A DNA stretch of 10,487 nucleotides from UBA11889 sp002313255 (GTDB taxonomy: Bacteria > Pseudomonadota > Gammaproteobacteria > Pseudomonadales > Azotimanducaceae): contig CAJWQX010000076.1 of assembly GCA_913045265.1 (NCBI GenBank), positions 1-10,487 of the forward strand, in the 5' to 3' direction. The notes below the pieces were generated by a model that saw nothing but the letters and a program-made list of their open reading frames with translations, was not told where the DNA came from and did no database searches. This document shows, piece by piece, positions 1 through 7,081 of the stretch; the stretch's first letter is position 1; every line of letters begins with the position of its first letter. The position numbers were made by a program, and so were the translations under genes.

Positions 1-1275
1 TGCCCGAACCATTTTCGCGATTTCGCTGCAATATTCACTTGACCGCGCGTCGTCAATACGATGGGTCGTGAAACCGATTTGATTGTTGACGATAACGTGT
101 ATCGTTCCACCCGTATGGAAACCGCGGGTCTGGGACATCTGAAACGTTTCCATGACCACCCCTTGACCCGCGAATGCTGCATCGCCATGGATCACGAGAG
201 GGACCACAAGATCACCCGTGTAGTCCCGGCGCCGATCTTGGCGCGCCCGAACCGATCCCTCAACGACCGGGCCGACGATTTCGAGATGCGACGGGTTGAA
301 TACCAGGGCCACGTGCATTTCCCCGCCAACAGTCTCAACGTTGGAAGAGAATCCTTGGTGGTATTTGACGTCTCCTGTCCGATCCCCTTCCGGTGTTTTT
401 CCGTCGAACTCATCGAACAAGTCCGCCGGCTGCTTTCCGAGGACGTTAACCAAGACATTCAACCGACCTCGATGCGCCATGCCGATAACGGTTTCCACGA
501 CACCATGTGACCCACACCGCTGCAAACCCTCATGCAACATAGGAATCAGACTCTCACCGCCTTCAAGCCCAAACCGTTTGGTACCCGGATATTTGTTGTG
601 TAAGTATTTTTCGAGGCCTTCGGCCGCTATCAGGCGTTCAAGGATCGTACGCCGGTGCTCCTCTGAAAACGTCGGCCTTGCATGTACCGATTCAAGTCGC
701 TTACGCAACCACAGCTGTTCACCAGCGTCGGTAATAAACATGTACTCCGTTCCAAGCGCTCGACAGTAGGTGTCTTCAAGCGCCTTAATAATTGCCCGCA
801 ACGACGCCTGTCCGTCTTCAAAAAAATGCGAGGAGCCCGTCTGGAATAAAGTGTCGAGGTCACCTTCCGTTAGATTGTGATATGCAAGGTCAAGTTCGGG
901 GGCGGGATCCCGTACCCAGATGTTGAGCGGATCGATACGGGCACGACGGTGTCCCCGATGTCTGTACGCGCTGATTAGCTCCAAAACACGAACCTGTTGA
1001 CGCTCGTGTTCAGAACTAACTTCTGTGCTTACCTTTTCAGGTCGCGCTTTGAGACGATTTCGGCCTAAACGCTCGAAATGGCGAATGATCGCTCCGTGGG
1101 GGAAATCCGCACTTACGCCGTCCACCATCGGCAGCAGTTCAAAATAATCACGCCAACCTTCAGGAACGACCTTAGGATTTTCGAGAAACTGTTCGTACAT
1201 CGTCTCGATGTACGCCGCGCTTCCACCGGAAAGATGGGAGCTCCGTTGCATACGAACTAGATAGTTTTCATCCAT
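1..1275 (-). CDS. sucA: 2-oxoglutarate dehydrogenase E1 component, N-terminal 425 residues (3' end outside window)
   Basis: Thiamine diphosphate-dependent E1 subunit that decarboxylates 2-oxoglutarate and passes the succinyl group to the lipoyl E2 (SucB) in the TCA cycle. I translated the minus strand from 1275 to base 1: 425 codons stay open and match the N-terminal part of E. coli SucA (about 930 residues). Visible landmarks are the N-terminal E2-contact region (YLVRMQRSSHLSGG, 5-18), KRFGLEGGESLIPM (233-246), GMAHRGRLNVLVN (265-277) with an active-site histidine (268), GDVKYHQGFSS (301-311) with a second one (306), FNPSHLE (326-332), and the diphosphate/Mg-binding segment from GDAAFAGQG (364-372) to NNQIGFTT (397-404). 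It is cut off at KMVRA by the window edge. The ATG is the first start after an in-frame TGA two codons upstream. The start lies 44 nt after the sdhB stop, so the gene is probably cotranscribed with sdhCDAB. No clear Shine-Dalgarno is seen. Confidence 0.97.
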   Translation of the reverse strand, partial: MDENYLVRMQRSSHLSGGSAAYIETMYEQFLENPKVVPEGWRDYFELLPMVDGVSADFPHGAIIRHFERLGRNRLKARPEKVSTEVSSEHERQQVRVLELISAYRHRGHRRARIDPLNIWVRDPAPELDLAYHNLTEGDLDTLFQTGSSHFFEDGQASLRAIIKALEDTYCRALGTEYMFITDAGEQLWLRKRLESVHARPTFSEEHRRTILERLIAAEGLEKYLHNKYPGTKRFGLEGGESLIPMLHEGLQRCGSHGVVETVIGMAHRGRLNVLVNVLGKQPADLFDEFDGKTPEGDRTGDVKYHQGFSSNVETVGGEMHVALVFNPSHLEIVGPVVEGSVRARQDRRRDYTGDLVVPLVIHGDAAFAGQGVVMETFQMSQTRGFHTGGTIHVIVNNQIGFTTHRIDDARSSEYCSEIAKMVRA

Positions 1276-1319
1276 GGCGCTTCAACGCGTTTAAAGATGA
1301 AACATAGGATGCGCTGTCT

Positions 1320-2024
1320 TCAGGAATCCCGCGCCAGCAGTAATGAACGTATCTTACCGATAGCGCGCGTCGGATTCAGACCTTTCGGACAGACACTTAC
1401 ACAATTCATGATGCCGCGGCATCGAAACACGCTAAAGGGATCGCCCAGTTTTGATAGCCGTTCTTCGGTCGCAGTATCGCGACTGTCTGCGAGAAACCGA
1501 TAGGCTTGAAGCAACCCCGCTGGCCCAATGAATTTGTCCGGGTTCCACCAAAACGAAGGGCAAGACGTAGAACAGCACGCACACAAGATGCACTCGTATA
1601 GCCCATCGAGTTCCGCACGCTCCTCCGGCGACTGCAATCGTTCCCGCGCCGGCGGCGGCTCTTCGTTGATGAGGTACGGGTCAACTTTTTCGTACTGGTC
1701 ATAGAACTGTGTCATATCCACCACCAGATCCCGGACCACCGGCAAACCTGGAAGGGGCTTAAGCACCAGCGTCTTGTTGTTAGCAACCTCCGACACGGGC
1801 GTTTTACATGCCAACCCGTTGGTTCCATTCATATTCATCCCGTCTGATCCGCACACACCTTCCCGACAGGAACGTCGGTACGCCACCGTTGGATCCTTGG
1901 CTTTAACGAGCTGAAGAACGTCAAGCACCATCAAATCCTGGCCTGCGGGTATGTCGATCTCATAGTCCTGCATCCGTGGTGTCACATCTTCGCCAGGTAC
2001 GTATCGATAAACGCTTACATGCAT
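1320..2024 (-). CDS. sdhB: Succinate dehydrogenase iron-sulfur subunit
   Basis: Electron-transfer subunit of complex II, carrying electrons from the SdhA flavin to ubiquinone at the SdhCD membrane anchor. At 234 residues it is close to the E. coli protein (238). The N-terminal ferredoxin-like domain holds the [2Fe-2S] ligands C53, C58, D61 and C73; aspartate as third ligand is also found in E. coli. The C-terminal domain holds [4Fe-4S] ligands C145, C148, C151 and C212 and [3Fe-4S] ligands C155, C202 and C208, in the motifs CILCACCSTSCP and CRGIMNCVSVCPKGLNP. All ligands are present. The ATG is the only usual start before an in-frame TGA ten codons upstream. It begins 2 nt after the sdhA stop, which favours coupled translation. 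Together with SdhA it forms the soluble catalytic part on the cytoplasmic face of the membrane. Confidence 0.98.
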   Translation of the reverse strand: MHVSVYRYVPGEDVTPRMQDYEIDIPAGQDLMVLDVLQLVKAKDPTVAYRRSCREGVCGSDGMNMNGTNGLACKTPVSEVANNKTLVLKPLPGLPVVRDLVVDMTQFYDQYEKVDPYLINEEPPPARERLQSPEERAELDGLYECILCACCSTSCPSFWWNPDKFIGPAGLLQAYRFLADSRDTATEERLSKLGDPFSVFRCRGIMNCVSVCPKGLNPTRAIGKIRSLLLARDS

Positions 2025-2026
2025 AC

Positions 2027-3796
2027 TTAGTACGTGCGCTCCTTTGGCTCAAAACTTGGAACAGTCTTAGGCGTTAAATTAACCGCCCGTTTTCCAACCC
2101 TCATCTCCTTCGGAAAATACATTGAGTGGCATAGCCAATTCTCATCATCCCTCGCCTTATAGTCGACGCGTGAGTGAGCGCCCCGACTTTCACGGCGACC
2201 TTCAGCGGTGATTGCGGTCGCTTCGGCCACATCCAACAGGTTATCGAGTTCCAGCGCTTCGAGTCGCGCCGTATTAAAAACTTCGCTCTTGTCCGGTAGA
2301 TGCGCACCAGCAATCCGCTCGCGAAGTTCAGCTAAGACCCGCATACCCTCAATCATGTTGGATTCGGTCCGAAATACTCCGAAATTGAGCTGCATCGTGT
2401 TTTGTAGTTCTTTCTTCAAATCGTCGACCGCTTCGCCACCTGAAGAGTTGTCCCAGCGGTCCAGGCGCGCGACGGCATCATCCAGATCACCCTCGGTCGC
2501 ATCACGAAAGCTGACGCCCTGACGGAGGATATTTTCAATATGGATGCCCGCTGCACGGCCAAATACGATCAAATCAAGTAGCGAATTGCCTCCTAGACGA
2601 TTGGCACCATGCACCGAGACGCACGCAGCCTCACCAACCGCATAAAAACCCTGAATCGGAACGTCGCCACCGGCAGCGTCTTGGGTCAATGCCTGTCCGT
2701 CCACGCTTGTTGGAATCCCGCCCATCATGTAATGGCAGGTCGGAATGACCGGTATCGCTTCTTTGGTTGGATCCGCGTGTGCATACGTGCGTGACAACTC
2801 CAGAATGCCAGGCAATCGTCGTTCGAGGACGTCTTTCCCCAAATGATCGAGTTTCAAAAGAACGTGATCGGCTTCCGGGCCGCAGCCGTTGCCCTCTAGA
2901 ATCTCTTGGATCATCGAACGTGCCACCACGTCACGACTCGCCAAATCTTTTGCGTTAGGCGCATACCGCTCCATGAAGCGCTCCCCATCCTTATTGATGA
3001 GGTATCCACCCTCACCCCGACATCCCTCCGTGATAAGAATCCCATGACCTGCGATGCCCGTTGGGTGAAATTGCCACATCTCGATATCTTGAACCGGAAA
3101 TTCGGCGCGCAGTGCCATTCCAATGCCATCGCCCGTATTTATCAGCGCGTTGGTCGTGCTCGCGTAGATACGACCAGCGCCCCCCGTCGCAAACACTGTC
3201 GCTTGCGCTTTGACGTACACGGTCTCACCCGTTTCGATACATATGGCAACAACGCCAACGACCGCCCCATCCTGGTTCTTGACGAGATCGACGACGAACC
3301 ATTCCGACAAAAACGTCGTCCCGGCCCGAAGATTCGCTTGATATAACGTGTGCAGGAGCGCGTGTCCGGTGCGATCTTCAGCGGCACAGGTACGCGATGC
3401 TTGACCTCCTTTTCCGTAGTCCTTCGACTGCCCCCCGAACGGTCGTTGATAGATCCTCCCGGACTCGGTGCGCGAGAAAGGCATCCCCATATGCTCAAGC
3501 TCGTAAACAACTTCCGGGCCCACACTACACATGTACTCGATCGCATCCTGATCACCAATGTAATCAGAACCCTTAACAGTGTCGTACATGTGCCAGCGCC
3601 AATCGTCGTCGGGATCGTCACTAGCAATCGCGCAGGTAATTCCACCTTGCGCCGAGACTGTGTGCGAACGCGTCGGAAATACTTTAGAAATAACTGCGGT
3701 TTTTAGTCCAGACTGGGCCAGTTGAAGACCCGCGCGCATACCGGCACCGCCTCCCCCAACGATTACGCCATCGAATGTAATCGTTCGTAGAGCCAT
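2027..3796 (-). CDS. sdhA: Succinate dehydrogenase flavoprotein subunit
   Basis: Catalytic subunit of complex II: oxidises succinate to fumarate and passes two electrons to FAD. With the chosen start it has 589 residues, against 588 in E. coli. Seen in order: dinucleotide-binding VIVGGGGAGMRAGLQ (11-25); H45 in FPTRSHTVSAQGG, the covalent 8-alpha-histidyl FAD site; QFHPTGI with H244; LITEGCRGEGGYL with T256 and E257; R288 in SRDVVARS, the expected proton-shuttle arginine; H355 in CHYMMGG; R400 in GANRLGGNSLLDL. The C-terminus RDDENWLCHSMY...KERTY also matches. The frame stays open upstream to 4027, but that part overlaps sdhD in another frame and has no family match. The ATG at 3796 has GGAG 9 nt upstream (3806-3809) and overlaps the sdhD stop by one base (TGATG), indicating coupled translation. 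Confidence 0.99.
   Translation of the reverse strand: MALRTITFDGVIVGGGGAGMRAGLQLAQSGLKTAVISKVFPTRSHTVSAQGGITCAIASDDPDDDWRWHMYDTVKGSDYIGDQDAIEYMCSVGPEVVYELEHMGMPFSRTESGRIYQRPFGGQSKDYGKGGQASRTCAAEDRTGHALLHTLYQANLRAGTTFLSEWFVVDLVKNQDGAVVGVVAICIETGETVYVKAQATVFATGGAGRIYASTTNALINTGDGIGMALRAEFPVQDIEMWQFHPTGIAGHGILITEGCRGEGGYLINKDGERFMERYAPNAKDLASRDVVARSMIQEILEGNGCGPEADHVLLKLDHLGKDVLERRLPGILELSRTYAHADPTKEAIPVIPTCHYMMGGIPTSVDGQALTQDAAGGDVPIQGFYAVGEAACVSVHGANRLGGNSLLDLIVFGRAAGIHIENILRQGVSFRDATEGDLDDAVARLDRWDNSSGGEAVDDLKKELQNTMQLNFGVFRTESNMIEGMRVLAELRERIAGAHLPDKSEVFNTARLEALELDNLLDVAEATAITAEGRRESRGAHSRVDYKARDDENWLCHSMYFPKEMRVGKRAVNLTPKTVPSFEPKERTY
2039..2044 (-). promoter_or_regulatory. Ribosome binding site of sdhB, long spacing
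   Basis: AAGGAG is a strong Shine-Dalgarno match lying inside the last codons of sdhA. It sits 14 nt before the sdhB ATG, longer than the usual 5-10 nt. No other start codon exists in frame between it and the ATG. Re-initiation by ribosomes ending on sdhA, whose stop is 2 nt upstream of sdhB, may matter more than direct binding. Confidence 0.5.
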
Positions 3797-4167
3797 CACC
3801 CAAGACTCCAGATGATCGAGCTTCCCAAGCCGAGGTACATCAGCAATAACGCAACGACGAACGCCTGATAGACCTGCCGCAAGAACGTTGACCGTTTGCC
3901 AAATGAGAATGTTCGAATGTAATCCGTACCGATGGTCCACATCCCGACCCACGCATGCACACACAAGGATACAAGGGACACGGTCGAGAAGATCATCATC
4001 GGCATCGATTGCATAAAACCGACCCACTCGACTTGAGAAAGCTCGCTGTGAGACAACAAAAAACCAAGCAAGCAGAAGGTATAAAAACCGAGTACGAGTG
4101 CACTCACACGCTGCATGACGTAATCGAGGAGGCCTCGATTACGGACACTCAACAGACCTACTACCAC
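3796..4167 (-). CDS. sdhD: Succinate dehydrogenase membrane anchor subunit D (GTG start)
   Basis: Small integral membrane subunit which, with SdhC, binds heme b and ubiquinone and anchors SdhAB to the inner membrane. The 123-residue product has three hydrophobic segments (roughly 15-38, 50-75 and 98-120), as expected. HAWVGMWTIGTDY (71-83 in this numbering) holds the heme-ligand histidine (71) and the DY pair that lies at the quinone site in E. coli. No ATG is available. A TTG at 4173 would add two residues, but GTG at 4167 has a G-rich Shine-Dalgarno 8 nt upstream and puts the RNRG motif at the same distance from the N-terminus as in E. coli SdhD, so I prefer it. It overlaps the end of sdhC by 7 nt and the start of sdhA by one. 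Confidence 0.93.
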   Translation of the reverse strand: MVVGLLSVRNRGLLDYVMQRVSALVLGFYTFCLLGFLLSHSELSQVEWVGFMQSMPMMIFSTVSLVSLCVHAWVGMWTIGTDYIRTFSFGKRSTFLRQVYQAFVVALLLMYLGLGSSIIWSLG

Positions 4168-4538
4168 AACCAAAACCCCGCCAAGGTAGCAAGCACTCCG
4201 CTAACGATTATCACCAGATACGAGCTCACAACGGTCGCGGCGTGAGTATCGCCAACATGCATATCGAGCAGGAGATGTTTGGTACCGGCCACCACGTGAT
4301 AAATCAACGCAACGAGAATTAACCAGAGCAAATACGTTTCCGGGGTTCCGTCAAGGCGAATTCTCACGCCATGTAGACCGAGCTCAGATGCCAAAGAGCG
4401 GTCTAATAAAAACAGCAAATACGCGGAGCCAAAAAACAAAAACGCCCCAGAAACACGGTGCAAAAATGACGCAACAGCATGCACTGGCTGCCGTATGATC
4501 GTGCTAAACGTTAGGTTGACGGGACGTTCAGTATTCAT
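4161..4538 (-). CDS. sdhC: Succinate dehydrogenase cytochrome b556 subunit
   Basis: Membrane anchor subunit that shares heme b and the ubiquinone site with SdhD. It has 125 residues and three hydrophobic segments (about 22-45, 66-88 and 102-124). The family signature is clear: RPVNLTFSTI (5-14); ASFLHRVSG (23-31) with S24 and R28, which correspond to the quinone-site Ser and Arg of E. coli; and YHVVAGTKHLLLD (80-92) with H81 as the expected axial heme ligand. The ATG directly follows an in-frame TGA, so it is the first possible start; its Shine-Dalgarno is weak. It is the first gene of the operon, with a promoter candidate about 60-90 nt upstream. Its end overlaps sdhD by 7 nt. Confidence 0.97.
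   Translation of the reverse strand: MNTERPVNLTFSTIIRQPVHAVASFLHRVSGAFLFFGSAYLLFLLDRSLASELGLHGVRIRLDGTPETYLLWLILVALIYHVVAGTKHLLLDMHVGDTHAATVVSSYLVIIVSGVLATLAGFWLW
4176..4182 (-). promoter_or_regulatory. Ribosome binding site deciding the sdhD start
   Basis: GGCGGGG on the minus strand lies within the 3' end of sdhC. It is 8 nt from GTG 4167 but only 2 nt from the alternative TTG 4173, so it favours the GTG. The match to the anti-Shine-Dalgarno is moderate. Confidence 0.4.
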
Positions 4539-4603
4539 TCAGGTGACGCTGGTCATTTCCCGAGATATCAAGAGTGCTTCCGCAAACACCGCCCGGCGTC
4601 TGC

Positions 4604-4632
4604 ATCATAGTCCATGAGCTAAAAATTGACTA
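4604..4632 (-). promoter_or_regulatory. Probable sigma70 promoter of sdhCDAB-sucA
   Basis: Reading the minus strand, TAGTCA (4632-4627, 4/6 to TTGACA) is followed after exactly 17 nt by TATGAT (4609-4604, 5/6 to TATAAT). Transcription would start near 4597, giving a leader of about 60 nt before sdhC. It is the best promoter-like pair I see in the 213-bp gap for this direction. It overlaps the inverted repeat described separately. Confidence 0.55.
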
Positions 4633-4635
4633 TGA
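4605..4635. repeat. 8-bp perfect inverted repeat in the gltA-sdhC control region
   Basis: TCATAGTC (4605-4612) and GACTATGA (4628-4635) are exact reverse complements separated by 15 nt. Half-site centres are 23 bp apart, about two helical turns, so a dimeric regulator could touch both on one face. The arms also contain the promoter hexamers of the two directions, so the symmetry may come from the promoters themselves rather than from an operator. Confidence 0.6.
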
Positions 4636-4636
4636 A
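4608..4636 (+). promoter_or_regulatory. Candidate distal gltA promoter overlapping the sdh promoter
   Basis: TAGTCC (4608-4613, 3/6 to TTGACA), 17 nt, then TATGAA (4631-4636, 4/6 to TATAAT). It is the mirror image of the sdh promoter, so each -10 overlaps the other's -35. The start would be near 4643, about 109 nt before gltA. Match quality is modest and the call rests partly on symmetry. Confidence 0.3.
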
Positions 4637-4671
4637 ATAAGACGAAAAATCGCAGGCCGAACGCCCATACG

Positions 4672-4699
4672 TTGACAAGATCAAGGCGCCCCCGATACG
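4672..4699 (+). promoter_or_regulatory. Candidate proximal gltA promoter
   Basis: A perfect -35 TTGACA (4672-4677) is followed after 16 nt by GATACG (4694-4699), a weak -10 that keeps only the central ATA. The start would be near 4706, leaving a leader of about 46 nt. The good -35 and sensible leader length support it and the poor -10 counts against it. It may need an activator or may be chance. Confidence 0.3.
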
Positions 4700-4751
4700 C
4701 TCGATCGCTCGGTTCCTGCAACAGGGATCCACAAAGGGGACAGCGGCGGGC

Positions 4752-6032
4752 ATGGCGGAAAAAGCAGCTCGACTATCAGTTGGCGGGGTCAACGTCGATC
4801 TCCCGGTGTACAGTCCTACCGAGGGTCACGACGTTATTGATGTGGGAAAACTAACCGCCGAAGGTTATTTCACATACGACCCTGGGTTCGTCTCAACCGC
4901 ATCTTGTGAATCTGCGATCACGTACATTGATGGGGATAACGGCGTGCTGCTGCATCGTGGATATCCCATCGAGCAACTCGCAGAACAATCTGATCACCTA
5001 GAATTGTGCTACCTCCTATTAAACGACGCGCTTCCAAATGCTCAGGAGAAGGAAGCATTTGTCTCCGCGATCAAGGCCGAGGCCGCAGTGGACAAACGTT
5101 ACCGGCACGCCTACGAGTCGATCGCGAGAGACGCTCATCCGATGGGGACCATGTGCTCGATGACTGCATCGCTGTCCGCCCACTATCACGCCGATCTCGA
5201 TGTCGACAGCGAAGAAGACCGCATGCTGACCAGCCACCGTCTAATAGCAAAGATGCCAACACTTGCGGCAATGACTTACCGGCATAGTCAAGAGTTGCCA
5301 TTCGTCGCGCCAAGGCCTGATCTGCCGTATGGCGAGAACTTCCTGAACATGATGTTCTCGACCGGCGACGACTACGAGGTCAGTCCTGTTCTTGCGCGAG
5401 CCATGGATCGAATATTTCTTCTACACGCAGATCACGAACAAAACGCCTCCACCTCGACCGTGCGTCTTGCCGGTTCAACTGGCGCAAATCCCTACGCAAG
5501 TATTGCGGCTGGGATCGCCGCTTTGTGGGGACCTGCCCACGGCGGCGCCAATGAAGCGGTGCTCAACATGCTTGCTGAAATCGGCGAGCCCGACAACATC
5601 GATCAATACGTGAATCGGGCAAAAGACAAAGACGATTCCTTCCGAATCATGGGCTTTGGGCACCGGGTCTACAAGAATTACGATCCTAGAGCAAAAGTCA
5701 TGCAAGAGACTTGCCACGAAGTCTTGAATGAACTCGGGGTCGATAACGATCCAACCCTACAAATGGCACAACGACTCGAGACCATTGCCCTCGAAGACGA
5801 ATTTTTTGTGGAACGGCGTTTGTATCCCAACGTCGACTTCTATTCCGGCATCATTTTAAAGGCCATCGGCATTCCCACCGAGATGTTTACCGTGATTTTT
5901 GCGACCGGTCGAACCCCGGGTTGGATTGCGCACTGGAAAGAGATGGTCAGCGTTCCCTACAAAATTGGGCGTCCGCGACAGTTGTATACGGGGTCGGGGT
6001 TCCGCGATTTCGTTCCGATCAACGAACGCTAG
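4752..6032 (+). CDS. gltA: Type II citrate synthase
   Basis: Condenses acetyl-CoA and oxaloacetate to citrate, the entry step of the TCA cycle, in the cytoplasm. The 426 residues match the 427-residue hexameric E. coli enzyme along its whole length. Catalytic residues are all visible: H263 in GPAHGGANEA, H304 in GFGHRVYKNYDPRAK and D362 in YPNVDFYSG; oxaloacetate-contacting histidines are in LLHADHEQNASTST (224-237). In the E. coli allosteric NADH site, Y145, R163 and K167 are kept, but the Arg-His-Thr of 109-111 reads Ala-Glu-Ala and the reactive Cys206 region reads MMFSTGDDYEV, without cysteine and one residue shorter. NADH control may therefore differ (inference). The ATG has AAGGGGA at 4734-4740, 11 nt upstream. 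It is divergent from sdhC and ends 9 bp from the convergent dehydrogenase gene. Confidence 0.98.
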   Translation: MAEKAARLSVGGVNVDLPVYSPTEGHDVIDVGKLTAEGYFTYDPGFVSTASCESAITYIDGDNGVLLHRGYPIEQLAEQSDHLELCYLLLNDALPNAQEKEAFVSAIKAEAAVDKRYRHAYESIARDAHPMGTMCSMTASLSAHYHADLDVDSEEDRMLTSHRLIAKMPTLAAMTYRHSQELPFVAPRPDLPYGENFLNMMFSTGDDYEVSPVLARAMDRIFLLHADHEQNASTSTVRLAGSTGANPYASIAAGIAALWGPAHGGANEAVLNMLAEIGEPDNIDQYVNRAKDKDDSFRIMGFGHRVYKNYDPRAKVMQETCHEVLNELGVDNDPTLQMAQRLETIALEDEFFVERRLYPNVDFYSGIILKAIGIPTEMFTVIFATGRTPGWIAHWKEMVSVPYKIGRPRQLYTGSGFRDFVPINER

Positions 6033-6041
6033 CTCGCCTTC

Positions 6042-6926
6042 CTACTCCTCAACGCGACGTAGACGTTCGATAAGACTCGAGGTATCCCAGCGATTTCCGC
6101 CCATCGCCTGAACGTCGGCATAAAATTGATCCACGAGTCCCGCCAAGGGCATTCGAGCGCCGACTTTTCGCGCCGTTGCAAGCGCGATATCCAGATCTTT
6201 TCGCATCCACTTAACCGCGAACCCGAACTCAAATTCGCGTTTCATCATCGTCCCTGCGCGGTTATCCATTTGCCACGACTGCGCCGCCCCCTGCGAAATC
6301 ACGTCGACCACATCTTCTAGGTCGAGGCCCGCTTTTTCAGCCAAATGAAGTCCTTCAGAAAGACCTTGCAGGATGCCCGCAATACAGACCTGGTTAACCA
6401 TTTTAGTCAACTGACCGGCGCCCACGTTGCCCATCAACCGCGCCGACTTTGCGTAACAGCCAATCACGGTCTCAGCACGCGCAAAAACAGCCTCCGCCCC
6501 ACCAAGCATGACCGTGAGCTGTCCATTTTCCGCACCTGCCTGGCCACCACTAACGGGTGCATCCAGAAAATGAGCGTTGTTTGCATTAGACGCTTGTTCC
6601 AACTCGACAGCGAGTTCGGCCGATGCCGTCGTATGGTCGACGACGATGGCCCCTGCCTCAACGCCCGACATGACGCCATCGTCGGACAATGCAACGCTTC
6701 GCACGTCGTCATCGTTGCCCACGCACATAAACACAATCTCGGCGCCAATCGCCGCCTCACGTGGGGTATTAGCAACCGACCCACCGTGTTCTACACACCA
6801 TTGCTCGGCCTTGGCTTGAGTTCGGTTATATACGGCTAACTGATGCCCAGCAGCAGCCAGATGACCGGCCATCGGATAACCCATCACGCCGAGACCAACA
6901 AACGCTAATCGCCTACTATCCGTCAT
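6042..6926 (-). CDS. NAD(P)-dependent beta-hydroxyacid dehydrogenase, 3-hydroxyisobutyrate dehydrogenase family
   Basis: Cytoplasmic oxidoreductase of the family that includes 3-hydroxyisobutyrate dehydrogenase (MmsB) and tartronate semialdehyde reductase (GarR/GlxR). Its 294 residues are the normal family length. The N-terminal Rossmann domain shows FVGLGVMGYPMAGHL (9-23), and NRT (34-36) at the end of the second strand, a pattern often linked to NADPH preference. DAPVSGGQAGAENG (122-135) is the substrate-binding signature. GAGQLTKMVNQ (169-179) carries the catalytic lysine K175 and N178, and WMRKDLDIA (240-248) carries K243 of the helical domain. The substrate cannot be named: valine degradation, glyoxylate metabolism or small semialdehyde reduction all fit, and no pathway partner is next to it. 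The ATG has GGGAG 8 nt upstream. It is convergent with gltA and divergent from selA. Confidence 0.9.
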   Translation of the reverse strand: MTDSRRLAFVGLGVMGYPMAGHLAAAGHQLAVYNRTQAKAEQWCVEHGGSVANTPREAAIGAEIVFMCVGNDDDVRSVALSDDGVMSGVEAGAIVVDHTTASAELAVELEQASNANNAHFLDAPVSGGQAGAENGQLTVMLGGAEAVFARAETVIGCYAKSARLMGNVGAGQLTKMVNQVCIAGILQGLSEGLHLAEKAGLDLEDVVDVISQGAAQSWQMDNRAGTMMKREFEFGFAVKWMRKDLDIALATARKVGARMPLAGLVDQFYADVQAMGGNRWDTSSLIERLRRVEE

Positions 6927-7007
6927 CGCGCACTCTCCCGTTCGAATTTGAGGACATTACCGTATTTCCCACGGATTAAGCAGACGCAGAACCGACACTT
7001 GAAGCGT

Positions 7008-7047
7008 CCCCATTAAAGCGGTGACCTAACATCAAAAACCCCATTAA
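7008..7047. repeat. Direct repeat upstream of selA in the 6927-7081 gap
   Basis: The nonamer CCCCATTAA occurs at 7008-7016 and again at 7039-7047, start-to-start 31 bp, close to three helical turns. Including the next two bases the copies agree at 10 of 11 positions (A or C, then G). They lie between the divergent dehydrogenase gene and selA, 35-74 nt before the selA start. No convincing sigma70 pair or terminator was seen for either gene in this gap. Binding sites or chance are both possible. Confidence 0.45.
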
Positions 7048-7067
7048 CGTTCCTGTCGAACGATGCT

Positions 7068-7073
7068 GGTAAG
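7068..7073 (+). promoter_or_regulatory. Ribosome binding site deciding the selA start
   Basis: GGTAAG lies 8 nt before GTG 7082 but only 2 nt before the other possible start, TTG 7076, so it favours the GTG. The match is moderate. The TAA within it (7070-7072) is an in-frame stop that limits any upstream extension of selA. Confidence 0.4.
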
Positions 7074-7081
7074 CTTTGCAC

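Noticed and set aside
61..769. Plus-strand open frames of 149 and 157 codons.
   Set aside because: They run antisense to sucA, whose frame is unbroken and highly conserved; neither product resembles a known family.
1276..1319. Possible separate promoter or terminator between sdhB and sucA.
   Set aside because: The 44-nt gap shows no hairpin with a U-tract and no clear -10/-35 pair; cotranscription is simpler.
3797..4027. A 77-codon N-terminal extension of the sdhA reading frame.
   Set aside because: It overlaps sdhD in another frame, has no family match, and the internal ATG at 3796 has a good ribosome binding site and gives the usual family length.
4672..4854. A 60-codon plus-strand frame overlapping the gltA start.
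   Set aside because: It is out of frame with gltA, has a basic low-complexity product and overlaps the first 34 codons of a certain gene. A leader peptide is not supported.
7063..7065. ATG just upstream of selA as its start codon.
   Set aside because: It is out of frame with selA; the selA frame has a TAA at 7070-7072, so only TTG 7076 or GTG 7082 remain.
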